A stretch of 64,000 nt of DNA from CALNYZ01 sp942490945 (GTDB lineage Bacteria; Pseudomonadota; Gammaproteobacteria; UBA6429; Thiohalophilaceae): positions 186,001 through 250,000 of the forward strand of contig CALNYZ010000018.1 of assembly GCA_942490945.1 (NCBI GenBank), in the 5' to 3' direction. Position 1 is the stretch's first letter; the number at the start of each line of letters is the position of its first letter. The notes under the pieces are model-generated. The model was not told the DNA's origin, searched no databases, and was given only the letters and a program-made list of their open reading frames with translations. This document shows, piece after piece, positions 1 to 9,359 of the stretch. The position numbers and the translations under genes are program-made.

Positions 1-93
1 AGAAGGCGTGGTGACACTAAATTCTTCTGCGGAGGAATTAACCTCGTCTGGTTTACTGTAATCGGGACGGTCTTCAGGCTGCATGGCTGTCAT
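1..93 (-). CDS. N-terminus of an unidentified gene downstream of ntrY (cut by window edge)
   Basis: An open reading frame begins at ATG 93 (or the in-frame ATG at 84) on the minus strand and stays open to the window edge. It overlaps the end of the sensor kinase gene (stop at 74) by about 20 bases in another frame, which suggests translational coupling. In this gene order the next gene is usually the NtrX-type response regulator. However, the 31 visible residues (starting MTAMQPEDRPDY) are polar and acidic and show no receiver-domain start such as an ILIVDDE-like strand. The protein may carry an extended N-terminus, or the real start may lie beyond the edge. Identity is inferred from position only. 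Confidence 0.4.
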   Translation of the reverse strand, partial: MTAMQPEDRPDYSKPDEVNSSAEEFSVTTPS

Positions 94-2350
94 CTTTATG
101 TTTGTTATTTGGTTCCTGTTTATCGTCATGATTGTCTGACAGGTTGTGATCCTTTTCAAACGGACGTTTGCCCTTGGCTTCTCCCAGCACGGGCAGGCGT
201 ATGTACATACAGGCGCCGGTTTTAAGGTTCTCTGCCCACAGCACACCGCCGTGTTCTTCGACGATTTTTTTCACAATGGCCAGCCCCAGACCGCTGCCCT
301 TGACCTTGCTGGTGACGTAAGGATCAAACAGATTGCCATAAATCTCGCGTGGTATGCCCGGGCCATTATCCTCCATGCGAATCTCCACATACAGGCATTC
401 TGCCTGCTTGGCACACTGGGTGGTGATGGTCAGGCTGGCGTTTTCGGTGTTTTCCATTGCTTCAAGTGCATTCTTGATCAGATTGTGCAGCAGTTGACGC
501 ATACGTCCTGCATCCGCTTCTATTGTGGGCATGCTGCTGTCGAGTTCGGTATTGATATTGACTGAAATATCGGATGATTGATACAGCTCCAGTACTTCTT
601 CTATCATGCTGTTTAGACTCAAGGCCTGCATGCTCAACGCTGGCATGCGCGCATAATTTGAAAAGGCCTTGACCATTTCTTTCAGTGTTTCTACCTGTTG
701 TACGATGGTGTGCGTGGCACGATCCAGTACTTCTGCATCTTTCGGATCCATGGTGTGTAAAAATTTATGTCGCAAACGTTCGGCGGAAAGCTGAATCGGG
801 GTAAGTGGGTTTTTGATTTCATGTGCCAGACGTCGCGCGACTTCTCCCCATGCGGCATCGCGTTGTGATTGCAAGGATGCGGTGATGTCATCAAACACAA
901 TCACATAACCGCCATCAGGCAAGGTAGTACCACGACACATAATGACTTGCCGCCCTTCGGCAGCGAACAGAGTCACCTCTTCGTGCCACTGATCATCGTT
1001 TGCTTCAAGATGTGGTGCGACGGCATCGAGGAAGGTGTAGAGATGTGTGTGGTCATCAACAATATGTTCCAGTGATTGATCAATATAGTCCAGCAGCTCC
1101 AGATTCAGAATCAGATTGGCGGTGTTATTACTGGTGATAAGCAGGTGCTGATGATCCAGTGTTAATACACCCGAGGTCAGGTTGGCCAATACCCCTTGGA
1201 GATAGGAATGGGATGCTTCGAGTTGTTGTTGAGAATTCTCTGCCTCAAACTGTGCACGCTCGAGCTGCCGTGTCATGTCGTTGAACGAGCGGATTACCTG
1301 ATTTAATTCATCATTGCCATGAATCGGTAAACGAGTGTCATATTCACCCTTGGCAACCGCCTGGGTACCGTGCACCAGATTGGTTATCGGTGCGACCATG
1401 CGACCGGCGTAAAAAAATGCGGCCCAGATCGCGGTCAGGGCACTGAGTAACAGCACCAGTGACAAGGTGAGAATAAAGCTGTATTTAAGCGGTTTACGTA
1501 GATAGGACAGTTCCTTGTACTGACCAAAGGCGGATTGTACGGTTTCGGTCAGCTGGTTAATGCGCTCGGAAACAGGAAAGATCATTTGTAATACGCGACT
1601 TTCCGACACCGGGTCCGGGTTGGCAACCGGAACCGAGATGCGAATATTCAAACCGGCATCCTTGATCAGGCGTACATCGGATTGCCCCTGTTTCACTTTT
1701 GAACTGGAACGTTCATCAAGGCGCATGGGCAACAGAGTTTTGGTTTCATCGCTACTGGATGAAATGATCAAACCATTGGGTTTAAACAAGGTGACTTCGG
1801 TTGCGTTACTGTCGTTGCGAATACCATTTAATCGCAATGATGCCAACTCATCCGTTAAACTGGACAAATCCACGGCATAAGACTGGCCAACCTTGACCAG
1901 TTCACGCATGCGTATATCGAGTGAACTTTTACTTAACTCCAGCGCGTCGTGTAATGCATTATCAATCTGTACATTGAACCAGCTATCAATGCCTCGCTTT
2001 ATGTAGTCCAGCGAAAAGGTATAGACAACCGTTACCGGTGTTACGGACAGGATAATAAACATGATAACCAGTTTGACGCGCAGCAAGGATCCGGTGGTGC
2101 GCAGTCGATACTGTTTGACCAGATCGATAACATTCTTGCCAATCAGGCCAACAAGGAAAAATGTCGCGAGCAGGTTAATACCAATGAGAAGCGAAAATAG
2201 CTGGCTGAACTTGGTGGAGTTATAGGTTGCATTACTCATCAGGTACAATGAAGCGAGTAACAACACAAATAAAATAATAACCGGTGTGTTACCGCTGAAC
2301 AGACGTAATAGTAACTGTTTTGCCAGTTTCATTATTTTTGTAAAGGCCAT
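74..2350 (-). CDS. ntrY: NtrY-type transmembrane sensor histidine kinase
   Basis: This 758-residue membrane kinase probably phosphorylates a partner response regulator encoded just downstream. Hydrophobic segments lie near residues 23-39, 51-70, 92-113 and 291-314, with a periplasmic sensing part between the last two. A HAMP linker follows (about 315-365), then a PAS-like region (380-490). The HisKA H-box is LAHEIKNPL with phospho-acceptor His510. The ATPase domain has the N-box NLIKNALEAM, the G1 box DNGPGIP and the G2 box GSGLGLAIVKK. The order of domains and the neighbours DUF4390 and rsmB are typical of NtrY in gammaproteobacteria. The last 30 residues are unusually rich in His, Asp, Lys and Asn. 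The start at 2350 overlaps the upstream gene by 19 bases; an alternative ATG at 2332 forms a TAATG junction with that gene's stop. Confidence 0.9.
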   Translation of the reverse strand: MAFTKIMKLAKQLLLRLFSGNTPVIILFVLLLASLYLMSNATYNSTKFSQLFSLLIGINLLATFFLVGLIGKNVIDLVKQYRLRTTGSLLRVKLVIMFIILSVTPVTVVYTFSLDYIKRGIDSWFNVQIDNALHDALELSKSSLDIRMRELVKVGQSYAVDLSSLTDELASLRLNGIRNDSNATEVTLFKPNGLIISSSSDETKTLLPMRLDERSSSKVKQGQSDVRLIKDAGLNIRISVPVANPDPVSESRVLQMIFPVSERINQLTETVQSAFGQYKELSYLRKPLKYSFILTLSLVLLLSALTAIWAAFFYAGRMVAPITNLVHGTQAVAKGEYDTRLPIHGNDELNQVIRSFNDMTRQLERAQFEAENSQQQLEASHSYLQGVLANLTSGVLTLDHQHLLITSNNTANLILNLELLDYIDQSLEHIVDDHTHLYTFLDAVAPHLEANDDQWHEEVTLFAAEGRQVIMCRGTTLPDGGYVIVFDDITASLQSQRDAAWGEVARRLAHEIKNPLTPIQLSAERLRHKFLHTMDPKDAEVLDRATHTIVQQVETLKEMVKAFSNYARMPALSMQALSLNSMIEEVLELYQSSDISVNINTELDSSMPTIEADAGRMRQLLHNLIKNALEAMENTENASLTITTQCAKQAECLYVEIRMEDNGPGIPREIYGNLFDPYVTSKVKGSGLGLAIVKKIVEEHGGVLWAENLKTGACMYIRLPVLGEAKGKRPFEKDHNLSDNHDDKQEPNNKHKDDSHAA

Positions 2351-2934
2351 TCGTACCAGTCGCTTTGCAGTTGCCAGTTTGTCGAAATATAGGCAATAGG
2401 TTGCATGGGCGCGGGCAGCGATTCAATGTCCAGGTATGTCCGCATGCGTACGTAGTATTGTGTATTGGGTTGTAACAGGTTTGCATCCAGCAAGGGCAGG
2501 TTTTTTAACTCGCCGAGCGAAGCCAATGCCCGGGACAGGCTGACAAAATTTTCCTGGGTGCCGCTGTTGAGATTGTGAATAATGTAATTCTCCGACAGGG
2601 CATGGTAAATCAGTAAATAACCCTGTTCCAGGTTCGCAATAGACTTGTCCCACCACCACCAACGTGGTTTGGCGACTTCTATATCTAATAGTATAAGTAA
2701 AGGTATGCCATTTTCGAGTGCTTCTCTGGCCTCGTTCGAGAGGTTGTAGGCGATTTTGGCGGAAACGAAATAGACCTTGTCTTGCTGGGTGGTTTCAATA
2801 CGGGTAATACGAAATTCGGCTGCCCAGCATGTCGTGCTGACCAGTAATAACATCACGGCGAGACAGCCGTGCCATAATGTCGAGCGGCAGGGTTCAGGCT
2901 GGATTTTTTTGTAACAGGCAGTAATAAAAACCAT
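2332..2934 (-). CDS. DUF4390 domain protein, exported
   Basis: This is a roughly 200-residue protein of unknown function. Its family is regularly found between rsmB and ntrY, as it is here. An N-terminal hydrophobic stretch (around LAVMLLLVSTTCWAAEF) looks like a signal peptide or signal anchor, so the rest (FRITRIETTQQ onward) should be periplasmic. ATG 2934 was chosen because a purine-rich GGGAGAGG lies nine bases upstream; a GTG at 2970 and an ATG at 2943 are also in frame. The gene overlaps the rsmB end by about 40 bases and the ntrY start by up to 19 bases, which points to a tightly coupled operon rsmB-DUF4390-ntrY. No catalytic motif was recognised. Confidence 0.8.
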   Translation of the reverse strand: MVFITACYKKIQPEPCRSTLWHGCLAVMLLLVSTTCWAAEFRITRIETTQQDKVYFVSAKIAYNLSNEAREALENGIPLLILLDIEVAKPRWWWWDKSIANLEQGYLLIYHALSENYIIHNLNSGTQENFVSLSRALASLGELKNLPLLDANLLQPNTQYYVRMRTYLDIESLPAPMQPIAYISTNWQLQSDWYEWPLQK

Positions 2935-4225
2935 CTTGCGCATCCTCTCCCGGCAGAATCTGGCGTCCACCTGGGGTTACGGCATGTCCCCATGTTACGT
3001 CAAATTCGCTGATCGATACATCGTTTTGGCGACTTAAAAAGGTGTTGATCTGTAGCTGGTTTTCCTCGGGCAATAATGAGCAGGTGCAATACAGCATGCG
3101 GCCGCCCGGCTTGAGTGCCAGCCAGAGCGCATCCAATAGCCTGGCCTGTTCGCTAACCAGCTGTTTTATATCACTATTTCTGCGTAATAATTTGATGTCA
3201 GGATGACGGCGAATAACGCCAGTGGCCGAGCAAGGTGCATCCAGCAAAATGGCATCAAATTGTGCAGGGCGTTGTTTGGCCAGTGTGGCGACATCTGCCG
3301 TGTGCAGCTCAACTTCCGCTTTTCTTGTCGGCATGAGGCGATTGAGATTGTCGTTAATCAGCGTCACCCGGGCAGGGTCGCTGTCGACAGCGACCAGTTT
3401 CTGGATGTCCGGGCAGCGTTCCAATATATGCAGCGTTTTACCGCCGGGTGCCGCACAGGCATCCAGTATCACTTCGCCGGCCTGAGGGTTGAGCAGGATG
3501 GCGGCCAGTTGTGCTGCCTCATCCTGAACCGATACCTCGCCCTCAGTAAAGCCGGGCAATACTTTTACGTCACACGGCTGATGCAAGCGAAGACCTACCT
3601 CACTATGTTGACAGGCATCTGCTTGCATATCCGCACGTTGCAGTTTTTGCAGGTAATCAGCACGACTGATTTTTTGACTGTTTACACGCAAGCTCATCGG
3701 TGCCTGTTGCAGGTTGGCTTGCATTATGGCATCAGCTTGCGTCTGACACTGATCAGCTGCAGGCCAGGCAGCACGTATTTTATCGATTAGCCACTGTGGA
3801 TGATTACAGCGTGCAGTGTCATTTTGTGCAATGGCCGCTTCATCGTCGTCACGATTACGTTGCAAGTTGCGCAAGATGGCATTTAATAAATTTTTTGCCC
3901 ATGGCTTTTTCATTTCCACGCAGGCATTAACGGTTTCATTGATGGCTGCATGATCGGCTGTCGAGGAATCTTCAAGTAAATAACAGCCCAGTAACAACAA
4001 ACAATATAAATCAAAATCTTTATCTTTGAACGGTTTTTGCAAATAGCGGTTAACGCGAAATTCCAGCCGCTGCCAGTAGCGCACCACGTTATAACTGTAA
4101 GCCTGCACAACAGATATTTTTTTACAATTTACTTTTTCGATAGCAGCAGGCAAATTAAATCCTGCATGTGCGACATGTTGTAATACGTAGGCAGTGGCGA
4201 CGTGTGGCGAAAGTGCTTTGGGCAT
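2894..4225 (-). CDS. rsmB: 16S rRNA m5C967 methyltransferase
   Basis: RsmB methylates C5 of cytosine 967 in 16S rRNA using S-adenosylmethionine. The 443-residue length fits the family. Residues 1-140 form the NusB-like RNA-binding domain. The Rossmann methyltransferase part has the SAM motif DACAAPGGKT (255-264), the motif IV cysteine in DAPCSATG (Cys332) and the catalytic cysteine in YCTCS (Cys382). It lies 28 bases downstream of fmt on the same strand and overlaps the following DUF4390 gene, so def, fmt, rsmB, DUF4390 and ntrY probably form one transcription unit. This order is conserved in gammaproteobacteria. Confidence 0.96.
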   Translation of the reverse strand: MPKALSPHVATAYVLQHVAHAGFNLPAAIEKVNCKKISVVQAYSYNVVRYWQRLEFRVNRYLQKPFKDKDFDLYCLLLLGCYLLEDSSTADHAAINETVNACVEMKKPWAKNLLNAILRNLQRNRDDDEAAIAQNDTARCNHPQWLIDKIRAAWPAADQCQTQADAIMQANLQQAPMSLRVNSQKISRADYLQKLQRADMQADACQHSEVGLRLHQPCDVKVLPGFTEGEVSVQDEAAQLAAILLNPQAGEVILDACAAPGGKTLHILERCPDIQKLVAVDSDPARVTLINDNLNRLMPTRKAEVELHTADVATLAKQRPAQFDAILLDAPCSATGVIRRHPDIKLLRRNSDIKQLVSEQARLLDALWLALKPGGRMLYCTCSLLPEENQLQINTFLSRQNDVSISEFDVTWGHAVTPGGRQILPGEDAQDGFYYCLLQKNPA

Positions 4226-4253
4226 TAAATTGATTATCCCGCGTTATTGAATA

Positions 4254-5225
4254 TTATTGTTTGCTGGTAAAACTGTCGCCCACGACAAACAGATCAGCAT
4301 GACCGTTTAAAATATCACGCACACTCATGCGACGTGCGTTGGGTAATTGTAATTCTGTGAGTAATATCGCCTGGTCTGCACATTGTACCTTGATGCCTTC
4401 AACTGATACCGACAGTATTGTGCCAGGAGTTTGTTTGCTTGCAGATTCAGTCAACTGTCCTTGCCAAACACGAATAATTTTTTCGTCAAGTTTTGTATAT
4501 GCGACTGGCCAGGGATGATAGGCACGTATCAGGCGATCGATATCCAGCGCGTTTTGTTGCCAGTCAATTTGCGCATGCGATTTTTCTATTTTGTGTGCAT
4601 AACAGGCCTGCGAATCATCCTGGACAAGCGGTTTTAATTGGCCGGCCTGTAAATCGTCAAGTGTCTGCAGGATACAACTGGCGCCGAGTGTGGCCAGCGC
4701 ATCATGTAATTCACCTCCGGTTATAGAGTCAGTAATGACCACGCTTTTTTTATAGAGCGTATCACCGGTATCGAGCCCCTTGTCCATTTGCATAATCGTA
4801 ATACCGGTCTCGCTATCACCGGCGAGAATGGCATGCTGAATTGGTGCGGCACCGCGCCAGCGCGGCAATAACGATGCGTGTATATTCAAGCAACCGTAAC
4901 GTGGCATGGTTAAAATCTTTTCCGGTAGCAATAATCCATACGCCGCGACGATCATGACATCCGCTTTTAATGCAGCCAGTTCAGCTTGCGCGCTGGTGTC
5001 TTTCAGCGAAGCAGGTTGATAAACCGGTATATTGTTTTCAACAGCGAGCTGTTTTACCGGGCTCAATACCAGTTGTCGCCCGCGACCTGCCGGTCGATCA
5101 GGTTGTGTGTAGACCGCGATAATCTGGTGGTGAGTGTCTAGCAAGGCAGCAAGCGCCGTGGCGGCAAAATCCGGTGTGCCAGCGAAAATGATTTTTAATG
5201 CGGTGGGCGAAGTGGGTGTCGTCAT
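4254..5225 (-). CDS. fmt: Methionyl-tRNA formyltransferase
   Basis: Fmt formylates the methionine of initiator tRNA with 10-formyl-tetrahydrofolate. The 323 residues match the usual length. The N-terminal Rossmann domain begins IIFAGTPDF (about 12-20). The formyltransferase active site is visible as LNIHASLLPRWRG with Asn114 and His116, and the conserved Asp152 in KGLDTGD. The C-terminal tRNA-binding domain covers about residues 210-320. It follows def by 90 bases on the same strand; Def later removes the formyl group that Fmt adds, so the two are functionally paired. Confidence 0.97.
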   Translation of the reverse strand: MTTPTSPTALKIIFAGTPDFAATALAALLDTHHQIIAVYTQPDRPAGRGRQLVLSPVKQLAVENNIPVYQPASLKDTSAQAELAALKADVMIVAAYGLLLPEKILTMPRYGCLNIHASLLPRWRGAAPIQHAILAGDSETGITIMQMDKGLDTGDTLYKKSVVITDSITGGELHDALATLGASCILQTLDDLQAGQLKPLVQDDSQACYAHKIEKSHAQIDWQQNALDIDRLIRAYHPWPVAYTKLDEKIIRVWQGQLTESASKQTPGTILSVSVEGIKVQCADQAILLTELQLPNARRMSVRDILNGHADLFVVGDSFTSKQ

Positions 5226-5315
5226 ACGCGGGCATCATAACAAATAGCTGCAGTGAGCAGCATGTTTAGATCGGCGTGTGGTGTTGTTTCAGCAAATTAT
5301 TATGCTGTTGCAAAT

Positions 5316-5822
5316 TTATAGTATGGCTTGCTTTTGTGCCTTGGTCATTTTCTTGCGAATACGTTGCCGTTTTAATTCTGATAAATAATCAACAAACAGT
5401 TTGCCTTCGAGGTGATCCATTTCATGTTGAATACACACTGCTAGCAAATCCGTGGCGTCGATCTGGTATTCCTCTCCCTTGACGTTACATGTTTTTACTT
5501 TAATTGCCGCATAGCGCAACACCGGTTCATATATGCCGGGCACGGATAAACAGCCTTCGTCGATGGTTTGTTCCCCGGCATGGCCGATAATTTCCGGATT
5601 TATGAGCACCAGTGGCTGGTTTTTCTTCTCCGAGGTATCTATCGTAATAATACGCTGATGCCGGTCGACCTGCGTGGCAGCCAGGCCGATACCCGGAGCC
5701 TCGTACATCGTCTCGAACATGTCATCGATAAAGGCTTCAAGGTCGGAGCTAAAGTCAGTAACAGGTTTGGCTTTGGTGCGTAACCTATCGTCCGGATAAT
5801 GTAAAATATTGAGTAATGCCAT
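5316..5822 (-). CDS. def: Peptide deformylase
   Basis: Def is a metal-dependent hydrolase that removes the formyl group from nascent proteins. All three family motifs are present: GIGLAATQ (44-51), EGCLSVP with the metal-ligand Cys91, and QHEMDHLEG with His133, Glu134 and His137. The 168-residue length is typical. It is the first gene of the minus-strand def-fmt-rsmB unit and is divergent from the LysM gene, so the 136 bases between them should contain both promoters. Confidence 0.97.
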   Translation of the reverse strand: MALLNILHYPDDRLRTKAKPVTDFSSDLEAFIDDMFETMYEAPGIGLAATQVDRHQRIITIDTSEKKNQPLVLINPEIIGHAGEQTIDEGCLSVPGIYEPVLRYAAIKVKTCNVKGEEYQIDATDLLAVCIQHEMDHLEGKLFVDYLSELKRQRIRKKMTKAQKQAIL

Positions 5823-5958
5823 ACAATTTCACGCTAAATCTCTAGTACATTTGTAAAAAAAGCTGCTAACATTATGATACTACAGGATAACAAGTAAAAT
5901 TTGACTTGTGTCTGGTATCAATTTGACTAGACTGATAACAAATTCCTTAGGTAAGTAT

Positions 5959-7149
5959 ATGCCAGATCATAAAACGTTCCGACCGGTGAAAACAGTTTTC
6001 TTGCTCGCTTTGATATGGGGAATAGCCTCGTGCAGTTCAAGTCCGTCACAGCCAGCCAAAGCAGAAGCAGACAAGTCCGCCGCGGCCATGCCGGTAGAGT
6101 CTGAGTCAGTCAGTACGACGATTGCAGAACCGTCTTATGCTGAGTCAGAAGCACCGCAAGTTGCAGAAATTAAAAGAGATTATCCTGATCGCTATGTGGT
6201 TAAAAAAGGCGATACATTATGGGATATCTCGGCCAGATTCCTGAAAAGTCCCTGGTTGTGGCCAGAAGTGTGGCATATCAACCCGGGTATACGTAACCCG
6301 CACCTGATTTATCCTGGCGATGTGGTCGCTTTACACTATGTTGATGGCAAGCCGTATTTAACGCTCGAAGGCCAGGCCGGCATCACCCCGCCGGTACCGA
6401 AAGGTATGGATTCGGTCAAACTTTCACCAAAAATTCGTCAATTGCCCCTGGAAAAAGCGATTACTACCATTCCCCGCTCAGCGATCGAGCCATTCCTGTA
6501 TAACAATCGGGTTGTTACCGAAAAGGCGCTGAATAATGCACCTTATATTGTGTCAACCTTTGAACAACATCTGGTGGCGGGTACCGGCCACACATTGTAT
6601 GTGCGGAAATTAAACAACCCGCAAGCCGCCGGTTATCAGGTGGTCCGCAAGGGTAGAACGTACGTTCATCCTGAGACCAAAGAAATTCTCGGCTATGAAG
6701 TAGAAAATCTGGCAGAAAGCCGGCTGCTTCGTGAAGGCGACCCTGCGACCCTGAAAATTACCCGTACCTACCTCGAAGTGCTGGAAGGTGACAAATTATT
6801 ACCCATGCAGCGTCGCGACCGGAGTCTGAATTTTTTGCCGAAGTCGCCTTCAAATCAGGTACGTGGCCATATTATTGCCGTGTTAAAAGGTGTTACAAAT
6901 ATCGGACGCCATGACGTGGTGGTTTTGACTCTGGGTAAACGTGAAGGGATGCAGCCAGGTGATGTGCTCGCAATCTACCAGCAAGGGCTTGTTGTGCGTG
7001 ATGCATTCGAGGATGGTGAGGCAGTCAAATTACCTGAGGAGCGTGCCGGCATACTCATGGTCTTCAGTGTTTATGACAAGGTCAGCTATGGTCTGGTGAT
7101 GGAGTCCACCCGGGCTTTGCATGTTTACGATACGGTACAAAATCCTTAA
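5959..7149 (+). CDS. LysM-domain lipoprotein next to dprA
   Basis: This 396-residue protein has a lipoprotein signal ending in the lipobox IASC, so it should be lipid-anchored. It then has a low-complexity Ala/Glu/Ser linker and one LysM peptidoglycan-binding domain (VKKGDTLWDISARFLKSPWL to YPGDVVALH, about residues 80-128). The remaining 270 residues form the conserved part of the family found next to dprA and def (PA0020-like in Pseudomonas); no enzyme motif is seen. ATG 5959 is preferred because the signal peptide begins there and AGG lies just upstream; a GTG at 5908 would add 17 residues. Peptidoglycan binding is inferred from LysM. Confidence 0.88.
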   Translation: MPDHKTFRPVKTVFLLALIWGIASCSSSPSQPAKAEADKSAAAMPVESESVSTTIAEPSYAESEAPQVAEIKRDYPDRYVVKKGDTLWDISARFLKSPWLWPEVWHINPGIRNPHLIYPGDVVALHYVDGKPYLTLEGQAGITPPVPKGMDSVKLSPKIRQLPLEKAITTIPRSAIEPFLYNNRVVTEKALNNAPYIVSTFEQHLVAGTGHTLYVRKLNNPQAAGYQVVRKGRTYVHPETKEILGYEVENLAESRLLREGDPATLKITRTYLEVLEGDKLLPMQRRDRSLNFLPKSPSNQVRGHIIAVLKGVTNIGRHDVVVLTLGKREGMQPGDVLAIYQQGLVVRDAFEDGEAVKLPEERAGILMVFSVYDKVSYGLVMESTRALHVYDTVQNP

Positions 7150-7256
7150 TATTCGGCCATTTTTACAGAATGGTGTGACAACCAGCCAGCTTTCGACGTA
7201 TTTTCCTTAAAATTTTGTTATTATGACTCCCGCAAACGGATTTGCAGGAGGGAAAC

Positions 7257-8540
7257 ATGCGTATATTCAGGACGGACGCTCATACGGAACTGAACAACAT
7301 AGCTTCACCCCGCACAGAAAGTAACGATGCCGGGTTGAACCAGCTAACAGAACATTCAGCAACCACATTCAGCAGCACAGCAGGACAGGTAAGTGAGCCA
7401 GCATCAAATAGTGAATTTGAATGGCGCTACTGGCTAGCCGTGCATGCAGCTCCCGGAATTGGTGCACGTACTTTTCTCAAGCTCCTCACCTGTTTCGGCT
7501 CTCCACAGGCTATTCTCGATGCACCACGCAGCGTGTTGCACGACTGTAGACTCAAAGAGGATACGGTTGAGGCATTGCACAACCCAGATTGGCAGCACAT
7601 TGATAAGACATTGACTTGGCTGGCAGAGCACGACGGGCAGTTATTAACCCTGGCTGATACGGGATATCCAGAGCTTCTCAAACAGATTACTGATCCGCCG
7701 GCATTTTTATATGTACTAGGCAATGTCAGCCTGCTTAATACACCACAGATTGCCATGGTCGGGAGCCGTAACCCGACACACAGCGGCGCCGATACAGCCT
7801 TTGATTTTGCTGCACACCTGGCTCGCTCCGGCTTGACGGTTACCAGTGGCATGGCGCTCGGCATTGATGCGCAATGTCATCATGGCGCATTGAGTGTGCA
7901 AGGCCGCAGCGTGGCCGTGATTGGTACCGGCATTGACAGGATTTACCCGGCAAGTAACAAACAACTGGCCAAATTGCTTGCCCAACAAGGGGTGATTATT
8001 TCTGAATTTCCCCTGGGTACCGCACCACTGAGCCAGAATTTTCCACTCCGCAATCGCATAATCAGTGGTCTCAGCCTTGGCGTGGTGGTTGTCGAGGCGG
8101 CTTTAAAAAGCGGCTCACTTATTACCGCGCGACAGGCGATTGAGCAAAACAGGGAAGTATTTGCCATTCCTGGCTCGATCCATTCACCGCAATCACGTGG
8201 CTGTCACGCCCTGATCCGGCAAGGCGCCAAGCTGGTTGAAACGGCTCAAGATTTACTCGAGGAGTTGGCAGAGGTGAATCTACAACCCATTTCGGCATCA
8301 ATTTCGCATGGTACAGCACGGCAAGATTCTGATCACAATTTGATCAATCTCGAACCTGGATACGAGCAGGTCTTGAATTGTGTGGGGTATGAGCCCACAT
8401 CGGTTGACCTGATAGTGAGTCGTAGTGGATTGACGACAGACGCGGTTTGCTCCATGCTATTAGTATTGGAATTGCAAAACATCATTGTAAGTACCGCCAG
8501 CGGCCAATACAGTCGAACCAGTCAGACCTCGATTGTGTAG
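7257..8540 (+). CDS. dprA: DNA-processing protein DprA (Smf)
   Basis: DprA binds incoming single-stranded DNA and loads RecA during natural transformation. The 427-residue protein has an N-terminal helix-hairpin-like region (about 45-110), then the Rossmann-type core with the motifs MVGSRNPT, SGMALGIDA, VIGTGIDRIYP and RNRIISGLS. A winged-helix domain follows at the C-terminus (about 355-425). The start at 7257 is supported by AGGAGG five bases upstream; a longer reading from TTG 7242 is unlikely. The first 45 residues are Ser/Thr/Asn-rich and not part of the core. It sits between lysM and smg, the usual position. DprA alone does not prove competence. Confidence 0.95.
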   Translation: MRIFRTDAHTELNNIASPRTESNDAGLNQLTEHSATTFSSTAGQVSEPASNSEFEWRYWLAVHAAPGIGARTFLKLLTCFGSPQAILDAPRSVLHDCRLKEDTVEALHNPDWQHIDKTLTWLAEHDGQLLTLADTGYPELLKQITDPPAFLYVLGNVSLLNTPQIAMVGSRNPTHSGADTAFDFAAHLARSGLTVTSGMALGIDAQCHHGALSVQGRSVAVIGTGIDRIYPASNKQLAKLLAQQGVIISEFPLGTAPLSQNFPLRNRIISGLSLGVVVVEAALKSGSLITARQAIEQNREVFAIPGSIHSPQSRGCHALIRQGAKLVETAQDLLEELAEVNLQPISASISHGTARQDSDHNLINLEPGYEQVLNCVGYEPTSVDLIVSRSGLTTDAVCSMLLVLELQNIIVSTASGQYSRTSQTSIV

Positions 8541-8610
8541 AAGTTGGATAAGTAGTTCCGGATGTTAACCGGAATTGACCGGAAAAACCGGACAAAAAAT
8601 TGAGGCGGCA

Positions 8611-9087
8611 ATGAAACAGTCTATATTTGAAGTTTTAATGTATCTGTTTGAAAACTATATGAATGACGACATCGAACTGGATGTCGATGAAGAATCACTT
8701 CGAACCGAATTACAGGATGCCGGGTTCGCCCATGGGCAGATAAGCAAGGCATTTGTCTGGTTGGAAGGTCTTGCAAGTTTGCAGGATGAAGCAGACTATG
8801 TGCCGATTGATACCGCCTCCATTCGCATTTATACCCCGGAAGAATGTGAAAAACTCGATGCGGACAGTCGCGGCCTGTTATTGTTTTTGGAACAAACGGG
8901 TGTACTCGAACACGGCACGCGTGAAATGGTTATCGATCGTGTCATGGCGTTGGAGAGTGAAGAAGTAGACCCCGAACAACTCAAGTGGGTAATCCTGATG
9001 GTGTTGTTCAATCAACCGGGTTACGAAGGGCACTACGCCTGGATGGAAGACCTGGTTTTTGCAGAAGCGACAGGAATGTTGAATTGA
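8611..9087 (+). CDS. smg: Smg family protein (DUF494)
   Basis: Smg is a conserved protein of 158 residues with no established biochemical role, nearly always located between dprA and topA/yrdD. It begins MKQSIFEVLMYLFENYMND, the family signature start, and is acidic and helical throughout. ATG 8611 is preceded directly by GAGGCGGCA; an upstream in-frame start at 8575 would add 12 residues and is not needed. An intrinsic terminator follows 25 bases after the stop. Confidence 0.92.
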   Translation: MKQSIFEVLMYLFENYMNDDIELDVDEESLRTELQDAGFAHGQISKAFVWLEGLASLQDEADYVPIDTASIRIYTPEECEKLDADSRGLLLFLEQTGVLEHGTREMVIDRVMALESEEVDPEQLKWVILMVLFNQPGYEGHYAWMEDLVFAEATGMLN

Positions 9088-9112
9088 AAAATTGCATGAA
9101 CATTCACAGATT

Positions 9113-9133
9113 CGCCCGCGCAAGCGGGTTTTT
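9113..9133 (+). terminator. Intrinsic terminator after smg
   Basis: CCCGC (9115-9119), the tetraloop GCAA and GCGGG (9124-9128) form a compact GC-rich hairpin followed at once by five T residues (9129-9133). It lies 25 bases beyond the smg stop, so it should end the lysM-dprA-smg transcript. topA would then need its own promoter in 9134-9359. Confidence 0.8.
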
Positions 9134-9359
9134 GCGTTTTAGCCGTTCGCTGCAAAACGATTACACCAGCAGTGTAAAAAGTCGACACAGTATGGCAAAA
9201 ATTTTCAACATCCACATGAACGGGACAAGCGTTGTTCGCCCCCATCTTCGGGCTATGCGAAGCAAACACATCCATGTACCAGTCTGCAGTTTTCCGCGTG
9301 CCTGCTCATGGCCGCACTCATTACGTTTAGCAACAAGCTGATAGGGATAAAAGCTGAAC

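Noticed and set aside
3203..3790. 195-codon plus-strand ORF inside rsmB
   Set aside because: It is a shadow of rsmB, whose motifs and length are fully accounted for on the minus strand.
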